Under the pieces are notes generated by a model. The model did not search any database. It was given only the letters and a program-made list of their open reading frames with translations, and was not told where the DNA came from. A stretch of 64,000 nt of DNA from Erodium maritimum (Eukaryota > Streptophyta > Magnoliopsida > Geraniales > Geraniaceae). A program made the position numbers and the translations under genes. Location of the stretch: the NCBI GenBank assembly GCA_963921825.1, contig OY997591.1, forward strand, positions 47,203,825 to 47,267,824. The letters run 5' to 3'. This document shows positions 1 to 11,709 of the stretch, piece by piece. Each line of letters begins with the position of its first letter. Within the stretch, counting starts at the first letter, position 1.

Positions 1-1111
1 GAGACCAAGGATGGCGTGTTCAGCTGACTCATAATCCGGGATGGGATTGATCGATGGAGTTCCAGTTCGGTATATATGAGAGTAGCGCCCTTCATCTGTG
101 TGAGGAGGAAGATGTCGTGACTGACGCTGTGTGTTCCAGTGCGATATAAGCGGCTGTGTGCAAATCGGTTTTATATTTACGTTGAGTAGAGCCCTTCATC
201 TGTGTGAGGAGGAAGATGTCGTGACTGACGCTGTGTGTTCCAGTGCGATATAATCAGCTGTGTGCAAATCGATGGAGTTGACTCCCGCAATTTACGACAT
301 CTGTGTGCGTTTCGTCCGGACCCTTCCCCGTTATTTGCTGTGTGCCGTCCTATGGACTCTATGTGTGTTCTGTTGTGTGCCTTTTTCTCTGGGTTGGTCT
401 GTGCGTGCGCTGTGCGTGTGGTTGGGCTTTGGGCGCTGTCTACTTTGTGTGCCGTGCGGGCAGTCTGGCTTGTGCCTTGGGTTAAGTGTGACTTGGGTCT
501 TGTGAGAGCGTGTGGTGACTTGAGATGGTTATACCTAATTTCTGCGTTGCAGTGCGAGTTCGCACGCGTGGTCGGTTGTGAGATAATCGTAGGTGTTGTT
601 CATAGAGAATTGTTAGGTGATGGGTGTCAAGAGCTGGTTGTGGAAAGTGGTTTTGAGTCGGTTTGTTGTGAGTTGTTGTGAGGGTTGTGCCTGAGTGAGG
701 GCCAAGTGTTGTATGAGAGTAATGGTTTATTTGTTCCGAATAGTGGTGCGTTACGAGTATGCCCTAATTGGACGGTTACCCGTGGTGATGAACCGTGGTT
801 TAGAACCTTAACTACTTTTCCTACTGAGTGTAAGCTCACCCCCTTACTTTGTTGTGTTTCAGGTGTTGAGCGGGATCTGTACTAGCAGGACTCTCGGAGG
901 TTGGGAGCTAGCGAGGGTTTAGCTAGTGTCTAGCGACGTACTGTTAACTGTTGAACTATTTTACTATTGTTTTATTGAGCTACGACTTGCGACATTGTTT
1001 AAAGTTTTAAAAATTGTGAATCGAGGCTTGTTGGTTTTATTTTCGACGAAAATCATTATTGTTTTAGCTCACGTCTCGAATTCGGTCAAAAACCGGATTT
1101 GGGGCGTGACA
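1..1111 (+). mobile_element. 3' part of a long LTR, relative of the solo-LTR family
   Basis: This segment ends in GGGGCGTGACA, matching the ends of the complete solo LTRs at 4540 (GGGCGTGACA) and 30372. It shares with them a late block (a tagcgacgta motif near 927 followed by an AT-rich stretch). It runs out of the window on the left, so its start and target duplication cannot be checked. Internal sequence differs a good deal from the other copies, so it looks like an older or sister subfamily. No coding potential was recognised. It is a fossil element. Confidence 0.6.
88..275 (+). repeat. two-copy direct repeat of about 100 bp
   Basis: The string beginning agcccttcatctgtgtgagg occurs near 89 and again near 189. 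Each copy continues for about 75-85 nearly identical bases up to the tgtgtgcaaatcg motif. It is a local duplication inside the left LTR remnant and resembles in kind the minisatellites of the other copies. Confidence 0.8.
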
Positions 1112-1284
1112 TACCCACATCCAAGCTAACCCCAAACAAGAGAAAATCATCCCACGGCCTCGGGTAGGTATTTGAGCATCAACCACCTCGATGCCCAAAA
1201 AGTTTCCTAGTAGGGGTCGTTCCGAGCTTCCCCCAAGACATTGTACGCCCTGTTTTTCAATCTCCATGAAATGGAAGGGAATGA
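1112..1284. other. short host or old-element flank left of solo LTR A
   Basis: Unique-looking sequence between two LTR pieces. Read on the minus strand it is open for about 60 codons and continues beyond the solo LTR into 4546 onward. A match to ORF1-like LINE proteins is possible but too weak to call. Confidence 0.3.
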
Positions 1285-2964
1285 CGTCTTGTAAGAACCG
1301 CTCCCGGTCAACGCCGGTCCAATCGACGGAAAAACAGAAAAATTTAAAATTTTGGGACACACCTAAATGAACCTAAGTTTGACCCCCAGGGTCATATCGG
1401 ACTTAAGTTGACCCCAATATCGACCAAACAGAGTTCTGGGGGACTCAGGGCAACTTTTTGACCAATTTGGGAAAGGTTGACTTTTTGCCGGAAAAGTCAA
1501 CCGAGGGACGTTGTGGTCCGTTCGAGGCTCGTTTTGGATCCAAAAAGCTTAGCCGTCGTTACAGCGGTCTTAGTTGAGCCGTTTCCTTGTAGCCCGTGAA
1601 ATTTCGTAATTTCTTGGAAAATGGGTCCGTTCGGGGCCCGAGACGGTCGAATTTCGCGAATCTGACAGAAAAATATCTACAAAGATATTTGTTTAAAGGG
1701 TGGGACCCACTTGACACTTGTCACACATTTGGTGGTTGGTTTTTCAAATAAAGAAAAGGAAAGGGGAATGGTAGTTTGGTAAATATGAGATGTGGTGTAT
1801 GTTTGAAACAGAATAAAGAGAGAGAGTGTCGGCAAAACAGAAAAGAAAAAAAAAGAGAAAAAAAAAAGAGAGAAAGAAGAGAGAGAAAGGGAAGGAGAGA
1901 AAGAAGAGAGAAGTTGGGTTTTTGGTGATTTCCCGACGATCCGACCGACCGATCGACTCAACGACTGCGGATTCGAACTCCCCTCGTCATTCTCTACGGT
2001 GAGAACCCAATTTTTTCTCGTTTTGGTACGTTTGAAATTTAGGGTTTGAGTTTAAACGGTTTGATTAAGGTTGGGTTTTGTTTAAGATTGGTTTAAAGAT
2101 GAATGATTGAGGTTTGGGGTTCGTTAGGAACGTTTTGGGGCGAAAAGGAACGTTTTCCATAGTGGCCGTGTGGGGCCCACTTGGCCGGGCCTCGGGTTTT
2201 TCGTGTTCGGGTGGTCTTGGACGATCCCCGAGTCGATAATTCACACCCGGAACGAATTATGGAATTAAATTGTGAAAGTTGGAAATTTCGGGTTTAGAAA
2301 CTTTAAACGCGAATTAAATCGCTCGGAAGTCAGAAATTGATTCCTTCGATTGCGTTGGAACACTTGAAATATTTTAGGATCGTAGAAACGAAAACGGGAA
2401 TTTTCGGAGCCCTGGAAGGGCGTTTTCCAATCCCGGGCAGATTCGCCGAGCCGGGCGAATCAGGCTTTTCCGGGCCCTTTGTTGACAATGTCGAGTAATT
2501 GGGAAGTTTGGGAGTGATCGGCATTGTCGGGGTTGCGTTCGAGCGTTAAGTTCATTAAATTCGGGTTTCGCCTGCTTATTTAAAAAGTGTGTTAATTGTA
2601 ATCATTGTAGACCGTGTCGCCGACCGTGGAAAGAGGAGGCTAAGCGGGTAATTCTGGAGCACGCCGGAGCTTGGGCGTGGACTTTTGGGAAAGCGTTATG
2701 AGGTAGGGAAAAGTAGCCGGATCTCGGCCTTGACTAGGGAAAGTTAACAGTGGAAATGCATGTGACACCTAGTGGTGTCGTAGGATAAGTAAGTTTATCG
2801 AACACTAGAAATGCAGGCGACACTTAATGGTGTCGTATGATACGTGAACGTATCGAACAATAGAAATGCATGTGACACTTAGTAGTGTCATAGGACAAGT
2901 GAACTTATCGAACAATAGAAGTACTGGTGGCACTTAGTTGTGCCCGGAGGTTGACTGAATTGTT

Positions 2965-3290
2965 TGTGGTTGTGGGTGGTCATGAGTGCCTTTGGGGTGT
3001 TGGACCCGTATTTTACTGTTTGTGTGTCGTGGGTGGCCATGTGTGCCTTTAGGGCGTTGGACCCGTATTTTACTGTTTGTGTGTCGTGGGTGGCCATGTG
3101 TGCCTTTGGGGCGTTGAACCCGTATTTTACTGTTTGTGTGTTGTGGGTGGCCATGTGTGCCTTTGGGGCGTTGAACCCGTATTTTACTGTTTGTGTGTCG
3201 TGGGTGGCCATGTGTGCCTTTGGGGTGTTGAACCCGTATGTTACTGTTTGTTCGTGTTTGTAGGTGGCCATGAGTGCCCGTGGGGAGTTG
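2965..3290 (+). repeat. 57-bp minisatellite inside solo LTR A
   Basis: About five to six copies of a 57-bp unit containing gtgggtggccatg and cccgtattttactgtttgtg. The gggtggccat core recurs at 3031, 3088, 3145 and onward at 57-bp steps. As 57 is a multiple of three, long open frames appear on both strands, but these are artefacts of the repeat. Confidence 0.9.
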
Positions 3291-3430
3291 AGCCCGTATT
3301 TGGTTGACTGACGTGCCGAGTGGTAGATAGTCATGTTGTCGTATTCTTTTCCTTTCCTTTGCGGGGTAGTGTGTGTCATTTGGTTGTGACTGTGATTGTT
3401 CTGGTGGTACTGTTGAGCTATGCTCGATGG

Positions 3431-4020
3431 GTGTGTCGTACTCTCCAATGCGTGGTCGGTAAAGAGCAGAGGGTTGTGGTCCCCGTAGGTGAGTAGCACC
3501 TTCCGGCGCGTGATTGTTAAAATGCTAAGGTTAGAGCTGTGCCCGAGGGGTGTGTCGTACTCTCCAATGCGTGGTCGGTAAAGAGCAGAGTGTTGTGGTC
3601 CCCGTAGGTGAGTAGCACCTTCCGGCGCGTGATTGGTAAAGTGATAAGGTTAGAGCTGTGCCCGAGGGGTGTGTCGTACTCTCCAATGCGTGGTCGGTAA
3701 AGAGCAGAGGGATGTGGTCCCCGTAGGTGAGTAGCACCTTCCGACGCGTGATTGGTAAAGTGCTAAGGTTAGAGTTGTGCCTGAGGGGTGTGTCGTACTC
3801 TCCAATGCGTGGTCGGTAAAGAGCAGAGGGTTGTGGTCCCCGTAGGTGAGTAGCACCTCCCGGCGCGTGATGGGTAAAGTGCTGAGTCTAGAATTATGCC
3901 CGAGGGGTGTGTCGTACCCTCCGGTGCGCGGTCGGTAAAGAGCAGAGGGTTGTGGTCCCCACCAGGTGAGTAGCACCTTCCGGCGCGTGATCGGTAAAGT
4001 GTTGAGGCTTGTGGTTGTGG
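3431..4020 (+). repeat. 119-bp tandem repeat (five copies) inside solo LTR A
   Basis: The motif gtgtgtcgta recurs at 3431, 3550, 3669, 3788 and 3907, exactly 119 bp apart. Each unit contains gtcggtaaagagcagagg and ggtgagtagcacc. The array is absent in this form from solo LTRs B and C, so it expanded or was lost after the copies separated. Confidence 0.9.
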
Positions 4021-4545
4021 TTTGCGTGATTTTGATCACTTCTGTGTTGTGTTCTTTGAGGTCGTCATTACGGTGTCGAGTCTACAGTACGTGTACGGGT
4101 GTTTAGTTTGGTTGGGGAAAGTACGGTTTTCGTGTGACAGTCGGGTTGTTTGAGTTTGGGGATGGTAGTCCCCTGTGCTTTGTCTGTGGTTGGTGTTTCC
4201 GGCATTTTCTGCTAGTATGTCGTAGTCTGTCTGGTATCCGTGGTGGTGAGCGAACGCTCACCCCTAGCTGTTTTTCCTACAGGTACTGGTCGCGAGGCGG
4301 ACTAGGGGAACTCTCGAAGCTTGAAGAGCTGGGAGCGGGAGTCCGGGTTTCTTTTTGGTAGTTTAGCGACGTACGCTTTGGTTTTTGTCCGCTTGTTTTG
4401 GACGTGTTTTCAGTTGTAAAATATTATTTTGTGTAACTCAAAGTGGTGATTTTAAGCGGTTTATTAAAATATTTGAAAATTGTTTTATTGTTTGACCGTT
4501 CGCGTTCCGGGTTTGGTCCTGCCGAATTCAGGGCGTGACACGTCT

Positions 4546-5097
4546 GATTGCATGCACGAGATGAGGGGGAGCAAGAGCATAGGGTACCCACTAAAATTCC
4601 ATAGACCGTTGTGCTTCTTGTGGTGTCCATTATGACAGTATATAGATCCCAAAAATAAGGCAGAGAGGACCCTACACGCTGCAGCGAGACCTGGAGGGAC
4701 AGGGATCCATCACGTGGCAGTGATGCCTAGTGGGATCTATGGCTGGGAGGGACAGTGCGACGCGGTGGTGATTGGTTTAGGATCCCACCGCCACGGCCCG
4801 TGAGGCTTGTCACCATTGTCTTGTATGACAAGGTAGAATCTTTGGTAGTGCCAGCTGTGTGGGCTGAAGAGGAGGAGGAGGAGAAACCGAAAATGGCTAT
4901 GAACCTTTTTGGATATAGCGGTAGGTTGGAGAAGAGGGGATAACCGTATTTTTAGAGTCTCTAAGACATTTTTTTTTGCATTTTTTGTGTTGCTAAACTT
5001 CAAAAGGTAGTAAATGTATCTTCTAAATATCCATGATTTGGAGTATAAGTTACTAAAAAAATGAACACATCCTAATATTCTTTTGGAATTATCTCTT
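4546..5097. other. unassigned sequence between solo LTR A and a LINE
   Basis: I see no gene. The stretch contains a GA-rich patch near 4868-4885, runs of T, and AT-rich sequence toward 5097. On the minus strand its left part is in line with the open stretch at 1112-1284 once the solo LTR is set aside. Confidence 0.4.
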
Positions 5098-5900
5098 CTT
5101 TTTTTGCAACGAAGAGACTTGGATTTTTATTTTAATTGTCTCAGAATACATAATAGTGTTAGCTAGTGAACATACATAGAATAGGCCTTACGTGTTAGCT
5201 AGTGAGTAGCCTCGTTCGCAATTCTAAGAATGAACTCGAGTTTAACATCCTCGAGCGAAGAGATAATGCGGCCCACCAGTGAGAATAAAGGGTTACACCC
5301 TGAGATCATTCTTACCACAAATTGGGTGTCGCTTCGAATAACAACCTTCGATCACCCCAGATCCCGAACCCAGGATAAGGCTTGTTGAATCGCTACTACT
5401 TCCTCCATTTCCGTAGCCAGACTATCAAGGAAGACACCACTCTGTCCTTCCACAAGCGTTTCCCTCTCATCCCTACATAGCATGCTCCAACCCAATTAAT
5501 GAGTATTGGAATGCTCATTCACATTTAGGGACATCCAATTTAGTGGTGGTTTCCATCCCTTCATAGGGGGTCTCTTCAGTGGGATCGGGGGTGTGCTGGC
5601 ATTCCGCTGGGACTTTCTCCAACTATGGACATGGCTTCGGACCGTGGAATCCATAGCCACTATTGTCTATGCTGTTTGTTCCCATACAATCCCATTCCTG
5701 GCCTACCATATTTCCCATGCCATCATAGCTATTCTGCTCTTTGTTGCCATGTCTGGTAGGTCCATAATCGTTGTCGTTCACTCTAGGAAGGTCGAATCTG
5801 GTGTGTAGAGGATGTATATCTGGGCCTGGTGCCATACTTCATGTGCAAACGAGCAATGTACCAGAAGGTGTACCGTTGTTTCCTACGATGTGTAACGTGT
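5098..5900 (-). mobile_element. L1-type LINE, 3' part (zf-RVT and RNase H)
   Basis: Minus-strand translation, with several frame changes, gives a zinc-finger-RVT-like stretch (HLLVHCSFAHEVWHQ, then MAWEIW and ARNG) at about 5700-5870. An RNase-H-like stretch (VWLRKW region, then CRDERETLVEG and ATEMEEVVAIQQALSW) lies at about 5370-5500. The minus-strand 3' end is a short A-run, seen as T at 5100-5107 next to ttgcaacg. It is heavily decayed and lacks most of the reverse transcriptase. It lies in the same orientation and order as the endonuclease part at 6788-8303, so both are probably one element. ATCTCTT near 5090 and near 8304 may be its target duplication. Confidence 0.65.
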
Positions 5901-5924
5901 GTTGACTACGCATGCAACCCACAA

Positions 5925-6075
5925 AAGGTACCAACACGCATATATGTAAGGTATCATCATACTTTTTATATGTAAGGTATCAACCCTTTACATGTAAGTA
6001 TCAACATCCTTGAATGTTAGGTATCAACACTTTGTATATAAGGTACTAACACTTTTGTATGTAAGCTACCTGCAC
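5925..6075 (+). repeat. degenerate ~26-bp tandem repeat
   Basis: About six imperfect units built around atgtaaggtatcaacac(tttg) with spacing of roughly 22-28 bp. It sits between the two LINE parts. No function is evident. Confidence 0.7.
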
Positions 6076-6787
6076 ATTTGGTGCATGAGTGCGCTATAAT
6101 AACAGTCAATATGCATTACAATAACGTAAAAAAAGTCAAAGTTTGCCTTTTGATCTCTTGCACCCATCTTTTTAAAAATATAATGGTCACCCTTATATAT
6201 ATTACTTCATTGTCGCAAATCAAGGCTATTTCGTAAAACGTAGCGCCCAAACCGATTTTTACAATATTTGTTAAACTAACAACAACTACGAAAAGTACCA
6301 TGAATTATTCATTTTTTTGCAAGTTGTACCCATATGGTTTGGTAATTTCATAAACATGTCACGGACTTTCTTTTGCTGTATTTTGTATAAATTTATTTCA
6401 AAATAATAACTTTAACCTTTAAAAAATATTGAATAAAAAAACAAAACAAAAATCAGTATTTTCATATTCCTTAGTATTCTCTTTTTCGTATGATTAAAGA
6501 TGAAGAAAATTAAGAACAGTTAAAATTGTGTATTTTCTATCTTGTTATTTTTAAAATTTATTTTTAAAGATAAAATCATTATTTTAAAACAAATTACACT
6601 GAGTGAGATGAGTTCATGATATGTTCTTACAATCATTAAAATAAGACCGTATAAGTTACTTTTTTTTAAATCGGTTGAATATGAAATGTATTATTAGTGC
6701 CAATCAAACATTACAAGTAGGGCTAGAAGATTTGAGAACTAGAATAAAACTGAGTCTCATGCAGGAAACTCAACGGTCTTAGACCCG
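6076..6787. other. AT-rich stretch without a recognised gene
   Basis: Low-complexity AT-rich DNA occupying the place where a LINE reverse transcriptase would be expected. No coding region, terminal repeat or RNA gene was recognised. It may be a later insertion or a replacement accompanying loss of the middle of the LINE. Confidence 0.5.
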
Positions 6788-8303
6788 TCAGAGTAGTCTA
6801 ATTTCCATTTTATACAAAGACAAAATTACAAACGTACTACTCTGAATTGGGAATGTAAAGTACTGAAAGTAAACAACATAAAAAATATCCAACCAAAACA
6901 ACATAAAGCATAAAGGAAACAGCCTGCTCATATTGCTTCTGGATAGCCAATCGCAATCTGATCCACGACCTATATCATCACCCATTCAGTCTCAATAGTG
7001 TCTACTGGCATCTACGAATTGTGTTGATTGTCTCCTTATAAATTTTCTGGCCCCAAATATCCAGAGATCGACCAATATTCACTATATATGTCTTGATATG
7101 TCGACCCGCCGGTTGGGCTTATTCTTGTTGTATCAATCTACCACAATAGGACTCTACAATTCACCAGTTCTCAAAACGGAATTGTCTATCCACCTGTTCC
7201 CTCTATTTCTGGGTCAAAATGAGTACTATCGGCATATGGCCAGAGGTAGTGTACCTCGCATTCTAAAGTCATGCTTGAGGAAAGCGTTCTTTGAGGAATA
7301 GGGACATAAGACCTCTATCCAATCTAATATCGAATCAGTTGGTGTGGTCTTTCCCCTTAGTTCAGGTGAATTGCTAGCCCTCCATAGGCAGGTCCTCAAC
7401 ACCAATGTCTATCAATACATACTGAAAACTATGAATGACATGTATAGGATATGGCCACCCTCCCCATTTCTCATCCGTGTAGAGTATACCATTAAACCCC
7501 CCATAAGGACCTAGTATTTTGTCTGATCGTTCCGTCCCAAATGACGTCGGAGCTCCCATATACAGTCTCTGTGGTCCGGTGTCCGTTCTCCATAAATACT
7601 AGTGAATTAGAATGGTTGCTCTTTACAGAAGAACAACTGCACATCAATGTGATCTGTACCGAATCAATCACATCTACCCGGCATCGATCCGACCATAAGA
7701 GCATAACTCCCCATTTTCTTCCCTCGGTCGGTCGTCCCGTACCCCCATAAATGCCTAGGTTACGGCGTAATAATGCCAACATATATCGGGAATGTCGTGA
7801 CTCTTAGTGGTATGTTTCTGACAAAAATAACAAGTCAGGCTTGAGTCGTTTGACTAGGTCATGGAGCTGTTGTCGGTTCCGATCAGACTCTAACCCTCAA
7901 CAATTCCAGGCCATAAAAATAGTCATATTGTCTCAAAACTCAGCACAAACACGGGAGCAACACAAGATGGAAACAAAACAACAACCGACAAAACGAATGC
8001 ACGGTCGCAGACAATCACAACAGAATAGTCGAATAAAACGATCGTGTAGGGAGAACAAAAGTGGAAGAAACTCGGGGAAACTCATCGGTACCGGCCTCGG
8101 TCAGCACGACAGAACGGGTCGAGCAGACGGAGCAAATAGGCGAACCCGACACAGGCTGGGCCGACTGCGATGGATCATCGGGGTCGTGGCTGGGGACGCG
8201 GGTAGCATCCACGATGAGACGTATGCGACGAATAGCACTGGTGATCGACAACGATGACAGGATCGTAGGCGATCGGCGACGACGTAAGCCCTAGAAGCGG
8301 CTG
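6788..8303 (-). mobile_element. L1-type LINE, 5' part (endonuclease)
   Basis: From an ATG at about 7928 (minus strand) the translation reads like the start of a plant LINE ORF2 endonuclease: MAWNC followed after a stop by GLESDRN, then LVKRLKPDLLFLSET. These match the usual WNCRGLG and KPDILFLSET motifs. Further on, a GHMPIVLIL stretch resembles the SDHSPI box and FRFEN resembles FRFE-W. Several stops and frame changes are visible. Upstream, 7930-8300 is GC-rich and probably the ORF1 end or 5' leader. The reverse transcriptase core is missing. Confidence 0.65.
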
Positions 8304-8524
8304 AATCTCTTAGACTTCAGATACACATCCGTATTTGTTTCCGGAATTCTCTCTTAAAACTATGATTATCCGCAAATAATTCGTTTCACGACATATTCTT
8401 TGGTATCTTGGTTTCCATGAATTCAAATTCTTATTCTTCCGGAAAAGAAAAGGGCAAAGTCAACTTAATGAGCAGGAAAGTTAGGTTGGTTGGTAAAGCC
8501 AAACAGTTCTTCCACTTGGTTGAG

Positions 8525-8565
8525 AAGAACACATTAAATACATAACCAATGTTTAATGTGTTCTT
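8525..8565. promoter_or_regulatory. perfect 14-bp inverted repeat spanning an upstream ATG
   Basis: AAGAACACATTAAA at 8525-8538 is exactly complementary to TTTAATGTGTTCTT at 8552-8565, with a 13-base spacer. The spacer ends at an in-frame ATG (8549) of the citrate-binding-like gene. In RNA this would be a stable AU-rich hairpin close to the 5' end. A regulatory role is inference only. Confidence 0.6.
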
Positions 8566-8647
8566 ATCAACTACTTTAAGTAAAAACTACACCATCTCTA
8601 CCTTCATTCATATCCACACTTCTCTTATTTCTCTGAATTTTCCAAAA

Positions 8648-9597
8648 ATGAACACAACGGACCCTACGGATGGGTTTACTTCCCTTCCTGTAAGTACGTC
8701 CAATTTTCAGATTCAGAAACCCTACGATGTGCCTGTAAGTGACCGATACAGCTTTGTCGATGGTGTTCACAAAATGGGGGTCTACTCCACGGACAAGCCT
8801 CACACTACCACGAGTAACACTTTTCCTCGGACCGAAATCCGTATACAAGTAAGTAGTTGTTTGTTTTTGAGCTATTCAATGTCTCACTTTCATACCAGGG
8901 GGGTAGTGTTTTTCACCCGTAGAACCAGTTATCTTCGATTCGTTATTTTACATATATAAATTAAAGTTCGTATAAAACAATTCAGGATTTTTAAGATCCA
9001 CAGAATGGTTGTCCTCTTTTGACTTGAAAACATTCTATTTTAACTTGAAACGTTTAGTACACTTTCCAACAACTCGATTGACGACTCACGAGTAGTGATA
9101 TGATTTCATGCGTTAAATTGGCTAAGTAACTTTCAGTACACTTTTTAGTTAAGTTGGATTACTAATATGATATCATGTATTTCTGGTCAACTAATAATTT
9201 TGTGTCGGGGTAGGGATATGACTATTCGTCCGGTGTGTGGCAATTTGAAGGATATGGGTACGTCCCAAGTGGTACGTCCGGTGTGTCCATCATGCAAGTG
9301 TTTGGAGGAAACCCGACCGCAACAACGTTGATGCTCCGGATCTACGACGGGGACCTGACGTATTACCGGAGTCCAGTGATCGTCCCACAGATCTACGACA
9401 GGTGGTTCCGAGTGAACGTGATCCACGACGTTGAAGCGTCCAAAGTGTGGGTCTATGTCGACGGAGACTTGAGGTTGACTATGAATGGTCGTGGTGGGAA
9501 CTCTTTTCACTTCAAGTTTGGAGTCTATGGTCAAGAAGGCATGTCCGGCTACATGGAGTCCCAGTGGAGAGGGATCAAGGTTTTGAGGAGGCACTGA
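8648..9597 (+). CDS. citrate-binding-protein-like (alginate lyase 2 fold), two exons
   Basis: Exon 1 runs 8648-8848 and ends CAA|GTAAGT. Exon 2 starts after TAG at 9214 and ends with TGA at 9595-9597; the intron is phase 0. The joined product is about 194 residues. Diagnostic stretches are DPTDGFTSLPVS, SFVDGVHKMGVYSTDKPH, TEIRIQGYDYSSGVWQFEG, PSGTSGVSIMQVFGG and YDRWFRVNVIHD. These closely match plant citrate-binding proteins (Hevea type), which share the jelly-roll fold of polysaccharide lyase family 7. Hevea's protein is tied to vacuolar (lutoid) citrate; lyase activity is not established for these plant proteins. An in-frame ATG at 8549 would add 33 residues, including a weakly hydrophobic stretch. 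Family members usually have a signal peptide, so the longer start, or an upstream exon, is possible. Both exons are open and look functional. Confidence 0.9.
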
Positions 9598-11709
9598 TGG
9601 AACCTTAATTGGGGACTAATAATCAGCATTATAGCTCTGGATTTTAAGTCACTCTCTTAAATATAATAAATTAGAAACGAATTTATGAACTCGTTCTATT
9701 TTTGTCTTCAATATTTTTGCATTCCGGATGGAAATGTTTGCTGGTGATCAAGTAGAATCGAAAAAAGAATTGAAATAAGATGTAAGATAATGATCAAGTA
9801 CAATCTGTACTTAATGTGCAAATTAAAAATCACTATTAACCAAAACATAGGTAATGAGTATATTTATAAGAAAGAAAAGTTCATCCAAACCTGTTTCACC
9901 AAACACCACAACCATAGCCACTATCCTTGTGCTTCCACCGGTGGTGGCTCTTCCCCCTCCTTTCTTCAACCCCTTCCATCATCCTTTCTTCAGATCTGTT
10001 CCTTAGCTCTGGTCAGATTCGTCCTCGCGTGTGGTGTGTGGTATGCTCTGAATTTGCCTCTTTGACGGCCGTTTGGGAGCCGGCCTCCTTCATGGTGGGG
10101 TTCGTATGCTGGAGCTCGAGGGGTGGCCATAGGAGGACTCGATCTGCCAGCTCCAACCTTATTTGGCTTCGTGAGGTTCGTTCCCCGGAGGAATCGAGAG
10201 CCCCTTGTCCTACGTGGATGTTGTTACCGGAGCGCGTCGCCGGACCCCAAATTCGTTTGACCTTTGCTCACTGGCCTCGGTTAACGTGCTTGTTCGCCGG
10301 TTGTTGGAACTGTTGCTGGCCAGATTTGGTTTCTAGCCGTCTTGTGTGGATGATTGGCCGAAGCTAGTCTCTGAAGGTCATGGTGGTTCACTGTTCTCGT
10401 TGCTCCTCCTCTTTAAATCTGCACCCGGTCAGTCTGTATGTGGTGGGTTGTCACCGGACCTTGGGCTTGCAGGCTCACCCTCCCTCTCAGCCTCTTCCAG
10501 GTTGGGTCAGTAGGCTTTTCGAAGGAGTTTGGAAGTTTTAACCCGGATTTTGAATATTTTTCGTGTCAGCTCCATATCAGGCCTTCGTGGCGACTGTTCT
10601 GCCATCGCTGCTTCTGTTAAGAGTGGTTGTTAGGGTAACATCATACACAAGGAGCTCGATTCAGTTTTGGTTTTGGCCTCCGAAAGATCGGTGCAGTCCA
10701 ATCCCTCGCAGACCGTGCCTGGTGCTGGGGATAAGACCCGCCGGAGGAGAAGACCGAAACCACTGGTTCCGAGTTCTTCCTTCTTGCTTCTCTCTCCCCC
10801 GTACCGGCGATGCTCTCGGCCTTCTCGTCCGAGTTGGTGCCCTTCTCCATGGGGGTAATCTCTCCTCCGCCTGCTTCGAAGCCGAAGCGGGAGGACCAGC
10901 GAGGCGGGCCAACGTTGCTTCGTCTCCAAGAAATCTGTGGACACCTCCTCCTACGTCGTGCCTTGCCCTACCTTTGCCTACACTCAACCCTAGCCTGACG
11001 GGTCCTCCACCACACCAGGCCCTCGTTCTGACTCTAGCTGTTCCTGGCAACGCGACTCCTAGGGTTGTAGTCTCGGTTCTCCAATAGTACTCACCACCTC
11101 CGTCTCCTCTCTGCACCTCTGTGGCGGTCTCCCTACAACGGGATCCGGCGAAAAGAAAGGCGCCAATGGAGGACCTTTATCGGATGGCAATGGAAGCATT
11201 AGGGTTAGGCCGTTGTATACCTAATCGGGATCGGATCCCCCTCATCCCCGCTAGCCTTACGATCCCGACACGGATGTGTCGGGATAATTATATACTGTAG
11301 GCAAAAATCACATAATCGCAATAAAAATAAAGAATTTTTGGATGTATCTAAACCTAAAATTTCACTCATATATATTTGATTTAGAAGAGGGAAACGTTCA
11401 TAAAGATATATGATTAATAATTTGGGTGGGAAAAAGAAAAGGCTTTGTTTTTAGAAACTAAAATTTTTTACTGATAAAAGAAACTAGATCGTTTTTTGGG
11501 AAGAAGAATCGGTATTTTGGAAAGATGAATTTAAGCTTGAATCTTGGGAAAGAGAAAGGTAGTTACGTTAAAGTAGAAATTGAGCATTTATTGTTTGGCA
11601 AAAATTTTGTAGGGCTTAGCTAATGAAAAGCCCAAATTTGTGGTCTTTTTCTGGTGGAGGATTTAGACACTGGTATCCCATCAAGTGGACGGGCCGCGCC
11701 TGTGTGTAA
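9598..11709. other. intergenic; GC-rich block 9.93-11.29 kb with terminal hairpin
   Basis: 9598-9920 is AT-rich 3' flank of the gene. 9930-11290 is GC-rich with open frames on both strands that overlap each other, a sign of composition rather than coding. I recognise no domain. It ends with a perfect 10-bp inverted repeat, ATCCCGACAC at 11262-11271 and GTGTCGGGAT at 11276-11285, with a 4-base loop. The abrupt composition changes at both edges suggest an insertion, possibly a LINE 5' region or a Helitron end, but no CTRR terminus follows the hairpin. 11290-11709 is AT-rich and unassigned. Confidence 0.4.

Larger units (their letters stand above)
1290..4540 (+). mobile_element. solo LTR A (3,251 bp) of a long-LTR retrotransposon
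   Basis: It starts TGTAAGAACC and ends GGGCGTGACA, so it has TG...CA ends. It is flanked by a perfect 5-bp target duplication, CGTCT at 1285-1289 and 4541-4545. There is no internal domain, primer site or polypurine tract, so this is a solo LTR left by recombination between two LTRs. It shares its first ~400 bp and its tail with copies at 27088 and 35219. Internally it has purine-rich sequence near 1850-1915 and two G-rich minisatellites. LTRs over 3 kb suggest a large Ty3/Gypsy lineage such as Tat/Ogre, but lineage cannot be assigned without coding domains. It is a fossil. Confidence 0.9.

Noticed and set aside
235-681. 148-codon plus-strand frame in the first LTR remnant
   Set aside because: Cys/Val/Leu-rich translation typical of TG-rich repeat DNA; lies in LTR sequence.
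2888-3499. Long open frames on both strands over the minisatellite of solo LTR A
   Set aside because: The repeat unit is 57 bp, a multiple of three, so stop-free frames are automatic. No domain or start context supports a gene; the frames lie inside an LTR.
9187-9594. Minus-strand frame opposite exon 2 of the citrate-binding gene
   Set aside because: It is an antisense shadow of a well-supported exon.
10563-11116. Overlapping open frames on both strands in the GC-rich block
   Set aside because: Both strands are open because of low stop-codon frequency at high GC. No recognisable domain, splice pattern or conserved motif was found.
11262-11285. Hairpin as proof of a Helitron 3' end
   Set aside because: No CTRR terminus or TC start at the other edge was found; kept only as an observation.
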